Positions 48,315-60,655 of a stretch of DNA of 64,000 nucleotides are shown here, piece after piece (the first letter of the stretch is position 1; each line of letters opens with the position of its first letter). The notes under the pieces were generated by a model. The model did not search any database. It was not told where the DNA came from and saw only the letters and a program-made list of their open reading frames with translations. A program made the translations under genes and the position numbers. The stretch lies in NCBI GenBank assembly GCA_021018815.1, contig JAITYX010000083.1, forward strand, positions 1,798,001-1,862,000, read 5' to 3'. Source of the DNA: Talinum fruticosum (taxonomy: Eukaryota; Streptophyta; Magnoliopsida; Caryophyllales; Talinaceae).

Positions 48315-50715
48315 CTATAACAACCCGACCCTAAACCACATTGTTTATTTTATTAATTACAAGATTTATATAATTGAGCGCGTGCACTTCAATTCGATAT
48401 TTTATATTTAAATTATTTTTATATATATGTTATGCAACTAAGGCGACAAAGTGGCCCTAATAAAAATCTCATAATAATGATTATAATTTACGTATATGTT
48501 TAAAAGAGAAAATTTAAAAATTTACATAAGATGGTATATAATTATAAGGTCGCTAACATTATATTTCAAGCAAACCGTTACAATTATAATTTGTAAACAT
48601 TATTATTAAAATAAAAATAAAAAATAATAATAATAATAGTAATGAAAGGAAAAAAATAAAAAAATAAAAAATAAAAATAAATTAATCAGATTTTTTAAAG
48701 AAAAAATCCAGAAATGGATTTGTCTGAAATTTTTACAAAAAAAAAAAAAATTTAGAGAAGAGAAGTCGGGCAATTTCAGTTTCCAATTCGCTCAACTCTG
48801 TTCCCCTCTTCGCTGGCTCTGCTCGCCTGCTTCTCCCCTCCCCCTCGCTGCTGTTGCCTCCTCCGGCCACCAGCACGACCGACGCCGGCTGGAAGACCGG
48901 CGCCGGCCATCCAACGTCTCTCCCTATCGCTCGCTCTCCCTCTGTGGCGCTCTCGCTCTCTCTCCTCTCTCTCTCGCGGTGCGCTGCCTGTCCCCTGCCG
49001 CGGCCCACCTATCGACCACCCACCAGCCGCAGCGGCCGCCGGATCTAGTCGCCATCCCCTGCCCAGTGGTCGCCGGTGCAGCCGCCACGCACCACCACTC
49101 CACCTTCCTCTTGGCTTCCACCCCTTGATTTTGAAGGTAAAACCCTAAAACTCAGATTTGCATACTTTAATATTTACTTAGTCATGGCAATTGTAAATTG
49201 AATTATCTGATTTAGAAATATGGTTGTTGGGTGAATTTAAAGATTGATTGGAAAATTCGAATTGGTGTGGATGATTGAGGATTGGTATTTTGATGGATTG
49301 ATTGTTAATGAATGTAAATAAATGTAATTTTTTTGGGAAATTATGAATTAGTGAACGAGATTGGGGATATTTTATTATAGAATTGAGTAAGTTGATGGAT
49401 TTGTTATATTTTGGAAATGGTTATATTGAGTAAACGAAGTGGAATGTGTATGTAGAAGTTGAAATTAGATAATTTGTAAGTGTAGAAATGTGAGAAAAAT
49501 TTGAGCTTTTAAGTATACCTAATTATGGTTGTGAATGTGAATTTTGTCGAGGGAATAATGTTCATCACATTAAAATGGTGTATGCATGAATTTTGAGTAA
49601 TTCGGTAAATTGTGAAACCTTCCTATGAAAAGACATATGGTGGATTAATTAATTACTTAATTAGGGGTTTTGAATGCAATGAAGGGAGAAGTAAGGAATA
49701 AACTAGGAATAAGTGTTTGAACATGTATATATATATATATACCATTTTCAATCCAAGTCTTACATCAAAATCATTGATTATCTAATTAGCCTAGTCAACT
49801 TCTTTAATTAGTATGTGTTGTATTCAATATTTGAAATGGAATTAACACAAGTAAAGTTGAGAGTAACACAAACGCTAGTTTAACCGATTTTCGTATAAAT
49901 ATAGGAAATGAAATAAATTGTCAATGCTTATACAAATTCAATTATTGGAACTCAAAAGAAACATTATTAACAACAAAAATCTATTTGAAACAGAGCCGAC
50001 GCCATTTCGGTTGCCGATAACTTAAATTTTTATAAAAGGGGAGAAACAAATATTCACAGTTCGAGTACGTTCATTGCCCGAACCTTTCGAAAATTCACAT
50101 GTTTCAGCAAATCTCAATATTCTTATATATTTAACTAATAATGAATCATTTGCAAATCAAGTTTTGTCACCTAATCAAGTGGTCCCCGATCAATTATCAA
50201 TTATCGGGGCTTACGCCTTTCAATTCCACCCGCGCGGCTTCAACTCGGGTTCTCGGTCGGCTCGGGAGGTGTGCACCTTATTTAAAGATCGTATCAATTA
50301 TACAAGAGGGTTCTAGTTTTAGATAATAACCAGGCAATCAAGTTTTACTCATATTCTCTACTCCCCGATTTCAAACTAAAATGAATTGAAATGCGCGCTT
50401 AATCAAGATGTTTTGAAAATTATTTGACTCGTGCGAGGATGTTCGTACTGAGTTTCAACTCATTTTTTCGAATTATTTTAATGTTTTTATTTTTAGGAAA
50501 AGCATATGTAAACAGTTCCTTGCCTAAGAAGCCCGATGGGAGCAAGACCTAACTGGATATGTGTTATCATTGTGCTATGATGGGATTAGATGCTCACAGT
50601 GATTCTCCTCCTTGTTAAATTTTGGGTTTGACTTTAAAATGTAATTAAATATTGCGTATTTCTCATCGTAGACTGTTGTATTGGTTTGTTTAATATACAA
50701 AGATGTAGCAGGACT
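48315..50715 (+). mobile_element. Second Ty3 LTR (LTR2), 3'-truncated at PPR copy 2
   Basis: Starts tataacaacccgacc, five bases after LTR1 ends, and follows LTR1 collinearly to ggact at 50715, where it stops and PPR copy 2 begins. About 240 bp of LTR 3' end seen in LTR1 (48071-48310) are missing. It includes a GC-rich leader-like stretch (48760-49135) that ends in gaag|gtaaaacc, a splice-donor-like site. Confidence 0.82.
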
Positions 50716-52498
50716 CTCTTTGGGCTTTGAAGAGCTCCTCAAGTTTGGGCCAAGACAGATGCTCAGTCGCACAGCCGCCCGAAATGGCAAAGCCCTTTGC
50801 CTCTCCATGGCATTGCTTAGACCCTTCTCCACCTTTTCAGCCACCGCCTCCGCCACCACTGCGCCGCCGGGATCTCCTCCCGCTACCTCCGCTATAGCCA
50901 ACCTCATCCTCACTACCTCCGACCCCCGAACCCTCTCCGAAACCCTTCTTGAATACCACTGGTCAGAACCCCTCGTCAACTCCACCCTTAAGCGCCTCTG
51001 GAACCACGCCCCCAAAGCCCTCGAGTTCTTCAACATCCTCGACCATCACCGCCATTACTCCCACTCTCTCTCCTCCTTCGACCTTGCCATCGATCTCGCC
51101 GCCCGCCTTCGCGACTTCAACTGCCTCTGGTTCTTCGTCGACCGCCTCCAATCTCGCCGCCTAGGCCCCACCCCCAAGACCTTCGCCATCATCATTGAAA
51201 GGTACGTTGCTGCTGGAAAACCCGATAGAGCTGTTAAGATTTTTTTGTCTATGCATAAACATGGCTGCCCACAAGATTTGAATTCCTTCAATACCCTTCT
51301 TGATATACTTTGCAAATCGAAGAGGGTCGACAAGGCCTATAATTTGTTGAAGATTTTTAGGGGAAATTTAGGACTGATGTTGTTAGTTATAATATAATTG
51401 CAAATGGGTGGTGCTTGATTAAAAGGACTCCTAAGGCATTGGAGGTGTTGAAGGAGATGGTGGAGAGGGGGTTGAGTCCTACTTTAAGTAGTTATAATGT
51501 TATGTTGAAAGGGTATTTCCGAGCTGGGCAAACGGGTGCAGCGTGGCGGTTCTTTTTGGAGATGAAGAGGAGGAAGTGTGAGATTGATGTGGTTACCTAT
51601 ACTACTTTGATTCATGGGTTTGGGGTTGCAGGGGATGTTGCTAAGGCGAGGAGATTGTTCGATGAGATGGTTCAAGAAGGGGTGCTTCCTAATGTCGCGA
51701 CTTATAATGCTTTGATCCAAGTTTTGTGTAAGAAGGAAATTGTGCAGAGTGCCATAGTTGTGTTTAAGGAGATGCTTGGGAAGGGGTATGTGCCTAATGC
51801 AATGACGTATAATTCATTGATTAGAGGGTTATGTCATGTAGGGGAGATGGATCAGGCAAGTGAGTATCTGGGGTTAATGAGGAATGACAGGTGTGAGCCA
51901 AATGTTCAGACTTATAATATCTTGATTCGGTACTATTGTGATGCAGGAGAGATTGAGAAGGCTTTAGGTGTATTCAATAATATGGGGTCTGGGGGTGCTT
52001 GCCCAATTTGGATACATATAATATCTTAATAAATTCGATGTTTGTGAGGCAAAAATCGGAGGACTTGGTGGTTGCTGGTAGGTTGTTGGTTGAGATGGTA
52101 GATAGAGGATTTCTTCCAACAAAGTTCACTTTCAACCGTGTTCTGAATGGGCTTTTGGTAACCGGCAACCAACCTTTTGCAAGAGAGATTCTAAGGTTAC
52201 TGAGTGGATGTGGGTTCCTTCCTCAGAACTTTAGATTATGAAAGTACAGTGAATGAAAAGTTTTCCCTGGGTGCACAATAGTGGCAGCTCTATGGAGCAG
52301 AATGGCCTTGAATCAGGCTGAGGTTGTTAATGTAATCTGCTGTGAGGTGTACAGAGCCGGTGGCTTCTTAGGAAGTTATTGGTGCATATATTGGCCAAAG
52401 CTCTGCCAATTACCATTATGATGGCCCACCACGATGCATTTGTCCTACTGAGAAAGCATGACAAGAGATTTGTCGTCCAATAGTTCGTGTCAAGTGGC
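50716..52498 (+). repeat. Inverted-repeat arm 2 (PPR copy 2)
   Basis: Reverse complement of 39523-41282. The left border, ctctttgggc, is shared with copy 1 and lies right at the broken end of LTR2; the right border falls near 52498. Confidence 0.9.
50759..52241 (+). CDS. PPR protein, OTP43-like, copy 2 (two single-base shifts)
   Basis: Second copy of the OTP43-like P-class PPR gene, opposite in orientation to copy 1. The frame that enters the PPR repeats starts at ATG 50759 (MLSRTAARNGKALCLSMAL) or at 50807 (MALLRPFSTFSATASAT); both look like Arg/Ser/Thr/Ala-rich mitochondrial presequences. The MAKP start used for copy 1 exists at 50784 but runs out of frame because copy 2 has 10 extra bases (actgcgccgc) near 50857. 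One G is missing near 51360 (ggggaaa against gggggaaa) and one in the G run near 51990. Repeats include VVTYTTLIHGFGVAGDVAKA and NAMTYNSLIRGLCHVGEMDQ. The usual upstream region is replaced by LTR2, so any promoter would come from the LTR. Confidence 0.83.
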
Positions 52499-53110
52499 AA
52501 GGAATTGAGTACCTAGTTTGTCTTTTAATATATTCTATTATTTGAATCCACCGGCTAAGGGAACAAAATAAAAATGTAGCTCTGGAGTGTGGAATTTTTT
52601 TTTTTATAAATTTTTGGCCAATAATTTTGGACTGAGCAATGAGTTTGATTTGAAGGGCAATTTGAATTGATGACTTAAAATTCCCACCATAATTTTTATA
52701 TGATTAGATTCCATAATTGAGGGCTACTGAAGTGTGAACTTTGCATTGGCAAGAGAATAATTACGTGTAGAATAAATTTTATATTCTAATTTTGATCGTT
52801 TGTTTAAAATTTTAATTGAGATGGTTGTTAACTTTTGGAAGAATACTTCAAAAAAAAAAAGAAATACAAATAAAAATGCTCCACAAAATGAGAAAAACCA
52901 ACTTTTCATATATGATGATGATCATAAACCAATAGACAAAGCAACATTATTGTATTTAATATGAAGGAGAAAACCTACTGAAAAAAAAGCCCTAATTAAA
53001 CTAGACTTGTCTTTTGACTATGATGGTTATAACCACCCCTACAGAATCAATGTACATAATTCCTGAACTATGTAACACTGTAAAAACCAACCATCTACTT
53101 GCTGGCTGTC
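52499..53110. other. Spacer between PPR copy 2 and arabinofuranosidase gene
   Basis: AT-rich; convergent 3' ends meet here. Nothing recognisable is present apart from homopolymer runs. Confidence 0.5.
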
Positions 53111-56100
53111 TCATGGTTTTCCTCTCAATCTGTTCTTGGAAGCTTGAAAACTCCCTTGACTTTGTGCTTTGTTTACCAGATCAAATGCTGTGAAGGATTG
53201 TGGCTGCAGCTCGACCTCAATGTCTTCCCCATTCACCTTAGCTTCGATGGAACTCGTTTGTGGTACCACCTAATAATACATAGAATGTGCACAATACAAA
53301 CCATTAGGAAACAAAATCATGCAGTGAATAGAAGGCAACGATATTGATATTTACCTTGTTAGGATTGTCAAATGTGTTATCGTATTGCAGATCATCAGCG
53401 GTGAGAATGGTTTGCTTTGTAGGTTGTATTGACTTTAGATTAACTCCTTTGAAAGACATATTCAGCTTTACAGTCGTGTTCTGGTAGTTCACTACCTGAG
53501 TTTGACAAGAATCATCTTTGTTAATACTGTAAGTGTCCGGAAGACTAATCTAAAATGAGTTGATAAAAGAGTAAGAAAGGAATAGAAGTGGTGGCTATAG
53601 TGGTTACCTTAATTGTTATGTAATTCTTTTTCTCCTTCTGGTCCATCCAACTTATAGCAGAGGCATAAACGCGAGCATTTGAAGGCGTTTGGAGTTGAGA
53701 TTTCAACAGCAAAGCACCACCTGATTCTTTGAAGAAGGTCTGGACCCAATAGCTTGCAATTCCATACACTTGGTGTGAATTGAAAACGATTGCGTCTGGA
53801 CTCCATTTTCTATCATTAGCGTTCACAAAAAGTGGGGCGTAGCTAACCATTTCAACTACATCACTGCATTCATATTCATGAAAAAAGTTATCCGTTAATC
53901 ATAAATATAGATGAACTCTATCAGGCAAAATTAACTCAAAACAGATTATAAATAAATCCTAGTATCTGGTATTTGAATAGAACATGCCTGTTCTTCTCCA
54001 ATGACAGCAAGAAAGCAGCTTCAGCCAATGCACCCCGAAAGTCCCATTGCCAACTTTGTCTCTGGGATCCGTCACAGCATATTCGCTGACAAAAGCCTAC
54101 AGGATTGTTTACAGTCGTTATAAATCCAAGATTCTGGTATTAGAACCCCGACGAGTTTATCAGATGAAAATAGCTGATAGTCTGACACTGACATGATCAA
54201 TCAGAAAAAGCTTATGTAAAATACGATTAGGCTAGCCTAGCATAGTCGATGATTTAGCATGATGTATACCTTTGGCGCTTTAGGATTGTCCCGGGATGCC
54301 TTCTCAAACAGTTGAGTGTTATCAAGCATGCCCTGAGCACTTGTGTAGTTCTGAGTATTCAACGCGAATGCACTTTTAGTTTCTGTTTCCAAATGTTTAT
54401 ATATATATATATATATATATATAATGCTGAAAAATTCTTAGCATAATATAACAATGGCTGAAGAAATTATAATTACATGATAATCATATAAATCAGCAGG
54501 GTGATCCAAGGGCTGTTTTGATCCATCACAATTGGAGATGGCTTTGATATCTGGATAGGCCTTCTTTAGTGCCTTGTAAAATTTGAGATAATTTCCTGTG
54601 CAACAACAAAAATAACGGAAAATAAATATTAGAATTGTTTTCTCCTTTGAAGTATGTTGAATAAGTTTGGTATGAAGTGTGAGTGCATATACCTCTATAG
54701 GTCCTAAACCCGCAATTCTCATTTCCGATGGCAATATACTTGAGTTTAAAAGGTTCTGGATGTCCCAATTTTGCTCGGAGTGAACCCCATGTTGAATTGT
54801 GGCTACCTCTAGCAAACTCAATGCTATCGAGCATTTCCTGGTTTCATCAGGTCAATATTTAGTTAGAAAGAGTGGTGAGGTTGTCATTTGAAGTATTTGT
54901 CAAGAAAATCTGATGAATACTGGTAAATAGCAGAGCCAATTTGGTTGTGTCAAAACCTCTGCTAATTAAGTACATGTTTGAATACATCAAGGTACATTGT
55001 ATGACACACTGAATGAAATGGCACATACTTGCACAAAAGGCCCGATCAGAGGGGTATCAACTTGCTCGGCGAGACTTTCTCCTGCAATAATATAACAGGA
55101 CACATAAAAATCATAGTGTCATGTTGAGAGGATTAAAACAATGAAAATTATCGAAAACGTTCATGTTTACTAACCGCTGTTAATGACCCACACCGGCTCT
55201 GCTCCAAGGTCCTCTGCTAGCTGCAATTCACAGTAAATGAAAACAGAATCAATCATACATATATACTTTTCCTAAAAGTTTTCATTTGTATATTTATGTA
55301 TGTACTTATGACATATACTTATCTCATGATGATACATACTTGAAGATATTCAAGGTAACCAAGCCCATCATCGGACCAATAATTCCAGACATCACCTCGA
55401 TGTCCTGGCCTCTCTTCCCAAGGGCCAACACTTTCCTTCCACCGAAATGCATTGCTTAGCCAGTTCCCCTCAACATAGCACCCTCCTGCAATGTAAGTAT
55501 TTACATATGATTGGTCACTATATATGTAGACTTACTCATACGAGCTGTCAGAGAGACTGTTTCCGAAACTAATGCTAGTCTTTAAAAAAAACAGTATAAT
55601 GTCATCTCTATGTACCGGGAAATCTAAGGAATCGAGGTTTCAAATTGAGAAGCATCTCCATCAGATCAGTCCGGAATCCATGACCCTGCATGAAACCAAT
55701 ATCAGAGATTCAAAATTATTAAGATTATGGAAATAAAACTTCAAATGTAATTACTTATTTAATTGATCAATTGGAAAATGGGGGAAATTTTATTTGGATT
55801 GTTCACCTTGTAGGTATCCGTAGGCATAGCTGAAACTTGATCGAGCCATATGGTTCCGGTTTGGCTTGTGGTGAACTGAAGCCTTGAGTTTGGATTTGAG
55901 GCTGTGGCTTGTAATCTAACCTCCATTCTTGTCCAGTTCTGAACACTTTCTGCTTGAGCACTGCAATTACAATAATTAACACCCCGAAAATGAACCATGA
56001 TCTTGTGTTACCATAACTAAGAAAAAGAAAAAAATAACGAAAAGCAACGACAAACTTACGTTATGTGACTGAAAGCTAGCACATCTGTACCATCTGCAGT

Positions 56101-56897
56101 GACAAATGACAGAATAGCATCAAGTGGTCCGGAGGATCGAATGTGGAACACAATTCTGTAGGTCTTCCCTTCTTCAATATTCTGCAAATTATCAAAGACT
56201 TAAGCATTTTGTATACTTAAAGAGTTTTTAAAAAATGGATTGATAGTTTGGCTTGTTAATTGTTTTGTTGATTACCATGCCCCAATAGCCAGGGTTGTAG
56301 ATTCCAACTCCTCCGGGAGGGCAAGTAGTTGTGCCGCAATGTATGTCCATTCGAAGGGCAACCGGATTGGTTTTGAAGCACGATGACATGTCAGTTGTTA
56401 TGGAAATCACAGATTCATCTCCGATCATTCCCCAAGGAGTAATCATTGAGGGTTTATGGTAGCCTCCGGCTTCAAACCCTGTATTGCTTACAAGCTCGGC
56501 CCATAAACCACCGGCACCTGCGTGGTTAATCTCCTACAGTAACATAGAATGTACATTATGTTACTGTGTATATACAAACTGTGTATAAAATGAAAGTATA
56601 TACTTTCAAGTATATGATATGTCAATTTTAAACAACATAACCGACAAACATATTACACACAACGCACATGTGCACACATAAAAAGATCAGTACATAAGAC
56701 GTTACCTCGAAAAAAATGCCAAAGAAGTTCTTAGGGATGGGACGGCCAGAAGAAGCATCCACATAGAGAGTGGTCTTGCCCGCGTCATGGTCTGTGAGAT
56801 TTTGATGGTCATCAGCAGTGCAAACTTGAGACAAAATTACTGCCCCCAGTAAAAACCAAAGCACAATATCATGGTAATCAGGATTTCTCCAACCCAT
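53111..56897 (-). CDS. ASD1: GH51 alpha-L-arabinofuranosidase, ASD1-like
   Basis: Apoplastic glycosidase releasing terminal alpha-L-arabinofuranose from arabinan and arabinoxylan. Fifteen exons, minus strand: 56706-56897, 56276-56533, 56060-56181, 55807-55960, 55616-55685, 55340-55485, 55175-55220, 55029-55081, 54693-54837, 54477-54595, 54270-54350, 53988-54096, 53608-53863, 53355-53495, 53111-53269. Exon 1 encodes a signal peptide (DIVLWFLLGAVILSQVCTA). A carbohydrate-binding-like region (NIEEGKTYRIVFHI) precedes the GH51 barrel. The acid/base Glu is in YIAIGNENCG and the nucleophile Glu in FVSEYAV. About 683 codons result if one missing base near 54037 (TTC|GGGGTG, exon 12) is allowed. Exon 12 also has a GC donor (AACAG|GCATG). 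The 5' UTR seems to contain an intron (56929-57622). Confidence 0.92.
54399..54422. repeat. (TA)n microsatellite in arabinofuranosidase intron
   Basis: About 12 TA units between exons 10 and 11. Confidence 0.75.
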
Positions 56898-56928
56898 TGT
56901 GCCTTTTCACCAAAGCTGCTTTCTCAAC

Positions 56929-57622
56929 CTACACTCACAGGAAGAGAAATTTTAGTTAATTACATAATTAATTACACGTCTAATGAGAAATAAAATGAAG
57001 GAAAAAAGGGTAAAAAAAAATAAAATGAAGGTAAATGTGGGGTGGCTTGCGTATGAATTTATAGGAGGTAGCTAGATATTTGGGGGGCTCTAAAATGTTA
57101 GGTGCCTTGTGAATATTAGGTGGCTTTCAGATTCTGATGTACTGGTGTGATGGTACTCGTACCTGATCGATATAATCAGAAGAAAAAACGAAAAAGAAAG
57201 GGGAAAGAGAATATAAATGAGAGTTAAAAGTGCAGGATTTTGTGTTCTATATGCGGATTTTGTGGCGGAAACAAGCAGTAGACAATCGATCATGAAAGTA
57301 AATAATGCTGGATCTAAGAAATGAAGCTGGACCCCAAAAACATATCGACAAATGATTAATTGAATAAGAACAAAAGATATGAGTTCAAGAAAAGTAAGGT
57401 GACCACTGCTGTGATGACTCCCATAATAATAAAGAGAGTGTCCTATCTAAGAATAAGATCGGGAAAGTCACTCTCACTATTGATAACAGCTCGTAAAGAC
57501 TAATTGAGTATAAATTAGTTTTACGATGACCGATGGGTATTATATAATCAATCTTGATGCAAATTCGAGCTAACAAAATGCATCGAAAATGTCATTGAGT
57601 GAGGAAGGTTTCATGTGTTTAC
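56929..57622 (-). other. Candidate 5'-UTR intron of the ASD1-like gene
   Basis: On the minus strand, CGCAG|GTAAAC at 57623/57622 and GTGTAG|GTTGAG at 56929/56928 make a GT-AG intron of about 694 bp ending 31 bp before the start codon. Leader introns are common in plant genes; RNA evidence is needed to confirm it. Confidence 0.5.
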
Positions 57623-57713
57623 CTGCGAAAGAAGTGAATGAGGTTGAATACAAAGAGAAGAGAATTGTGTATGTTTTGCAAATAGTTGTGGGTTGATATG
57701 GCATCCCCGGGGG

Positions 57714-57721
57714 TATTTATA
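57714..57721 (-). promoter_or_regulatory. TATA box of the ASD1-like gene
   Basis: The minus strand reads TATAAATA in TTATAAATACCCC, about 90 bp upstream of the candidate 5'-UTR intron donor. This spacing fits transcription starting near 57685. Confidence 0.55.
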
Positions 57722-60655
57722 ACAATTTTAATCATCTCTTCTTTTTTTTTATCGTATTTGTAAATATATTTTTTTATAAATATTTGTAAATATTATTTTT
57801 GGATAAAAGATATGAAATATTTAGTGGATAATATATTTAGTTTATATTTTGTTGATAATGATGTTATTATGAAAATTATTAGTGCTATCAATATTATATA
57901 AGAAATTTGTTATCATGTGCGTGACATTCTACTTGACCACACTGTATAATTTTCGATATAATTGGGATAATGACATCAACACATGGTAAGCACGTAATAG
58001 GAGTTTATCATTTTTTTATCAAGAAATTAATAGGATTTAGTTATTAATAGAATAAAAAAATACTAAACAAGTAACAGACTTAATTTTCGTATCATCCATT
58101 TTATGATTAGGTTAACAAGAAAATACAAAAGTGGAAAAAAAAATTAGGAACTTTTGAATTCGTCATTTTTAGAAGGATAAATAATTAGGGATGCAAAATC
58201 ACTCATTAGCTGTTATTTTTCCTTTTCCACTCAACCCTATCCTATCCATGTCAATTTATGTTTTCAAAAAAATTCCATAAATGTATGCATATAATTCATC
58301 TATATACATTAACTTTTTTAAAAAAATATCAAATCTATATCCATAAAATTTTTAACTCCTGTTCGGAAAATTAAGTTGCTTGAGTAATGGATAGCTATTT
58401 GTGTAATCGATAGTCGTTTATGTAGCTAATAGCAGTTAGATTTTACCTTAACGGATAGCTGTTCAACTAAACGGTTGAATAAATTATCGATTGAGTTAGT
58501 TGATTATTATAAATTGACGTAAAATAATATAGATAACTTGCCAAATATAAATTAATAAAGGGATGTCTACTTTTAAATATGAAAAGTTAATATTCTTAAA
58601 TTTTCAAAAACACTACTTAAAACGCTATAAGGTATTGTAAAACCTAATTAAAACACTCACTTCATCGAACGTCATTGTCGAATAGGGCCTTAGTGGTTCC
58701 ATCATAATGAAGTCCCGAGTACACTAAACTTTTATCCACTTATCCTTATCATCTTGTTAGTTATACGTAACGGATATTTTCCATAGATATATAATATAAA
58801 ATTTATTCTTAGATAACAAATATTAATAAATTTTTTAATTAAAATATTAATGAAATTTTAATTTCGAGATAAGAAAATAAGGTCTTTAACTTTTGAAGTT
58901 TCATATTTGACGGATCCCATACTCATATCATAATTGCATTATATATAGTTTGGTACCTCATTTGAACTACACGAAAATATAATCGAGCAGTAGATGAAAT
59001 TATGGGTCATCTTCATGAGTTGGTCCTACAAAGGAAAAAGTCAAAAGAAAGAAACAAAAAAATTATTCTCGTTAGGTATGGAAATAAAACCATTACTATT
59101 GTAGTACATCAATTGCTACATTTTGTCGGGGGATAAAAAAAGTTCAAAATAACTTTTGGTATATTATACACATACATATATGCATGTATGTATATAATTA
59201 CATCCATAATTATTATAATTATGATTATTTTAATGAAAATTTAATATATAGAAGAGATCAATCTTTACGTCGTAGTATCAAATTTATAATGTGATACGAT
59301 ATAATCGTTATATTAAGATACTGTAGTTGCCAATGATTACAACATATTACTTTCGCATGTAGCAACACTGTCTTTAAATTATAGAGGTATATATTACATA
59401 TCATCAACTAAGTACTACTATTTAAAAGAAATAAGAACTTTTTTGATCCAATGACACATGTCTGAAATGTATGTCATCACTTATAAAGAAGCTAGATATG
59501 TTGATTTTTACTGGTAACTTGATCACTCTGCTAAAGTACGGACATAAAATTAACAATTAAAGATAAGTTATCATTTAAAATAAACTTGAAATAGACCGAT
59601 ATTCGTTTAATTTTAGACCGATTCAAAGTAATTATCGAACAACATTTCGTAACAAAATAAGTAATAAAGGCAACTAATTCAATACATTTGTTTAATTTCA
59701 GTAAAAATTAATAATTTACATAGATCGATATTCGTGAAAATGTTTAACAAAGTTAAATAATCCCATTTTTTTAATAAAAAGAGGCTCCATATTTTGTGGT
59801 TTACTTGCATGAATTGCATGCAAATCACTATCAAAGTTGAATCGTAGCTTATGCTGCGAAGTTTCGTCAAATGTAAAGGAAATTGGCCACATACAGCTGC
59901 CATTAAGGACCAATGCCATTGCCATTGCCATTGCCATTTGCCACCGACGAATAACTATCAATAGTGTTTTCTATCATGACAGCTAATATCAGCAAAATAT
60001 ATTGTACTCTTCACATCCACACATCGGTTTTCATGCAGATATAAATGTTCACAGACATAAGATTATCTATATTTGAATTTTTTAAAACCTTACAGAAACG
60101 GAATTCACAATAAAAATTATTGTTATTGTCGATATACGTTCGTGTGTTTGGTTCTTCTTAGTATTTATCATTTTAAAGTTTTTTCCCTCATATATTTATG
60201 TGAAATATGAAAGTATGCAACCCTCCTCGAATAACAAGGGGCCAATCAGTCTTTTCAATGTTACATATGAAATTAAAAGAAAAATATAATTGTACTATGC
60301 TATAATGCGTAAGTTATGTTGTATATGTATGTTTTGTGAATAAAACGGCTAGATGTACAACATTTAATTATTAAACACAATAATTTCACATGATTAATAA
60401 ATAATATGAAATTATTTTCCCTTTTTGGGAACACAAGATAATCGTCCATAACAAAAGTTGCATTTCGTACCTCGATCTACATGTGATATAGCATGAATAA
60501 ATAATTGTGATCTTGTCTCAAATCTCAATCGGGGTCCCAGCTCCCAAGAAGGAACCTAAATTATGTGATTGTCCTATCTATAATATACATAAAATAATAG
60601 TTAAACTAATTACTAAATTATAATCCTTAGAGTACAATGCATTGTATTATCAGAT
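57722..60655. other. AT-rich intergenic region
   Basis: No gene is recognised. A possible small inverted-repeat element lies at about 58356-58693: its ends, ctcctgttcgg and cgaatagggcc, are roughly complementary, but I cannot define a clean target-site duplication. A run of five ccattg/ccatt units lies near 59910-59940. Confidence 0.45.

Noticed and set aside
48733..49121. Arg- or Pro/Ser-rich frames in the GC-rich part of LTR2
   Set aside because: Composition is explained by GC/CT-rich DNA; there is no domain and the segment lies inside an LTR.
58356..58693. Second MITE with ctcctgttcgg / cgaatagggcc ends
   Set aside because: Ends are only roughly complementary and I could not define a target-site duplication; mentioned within the intergenic entry but not called.
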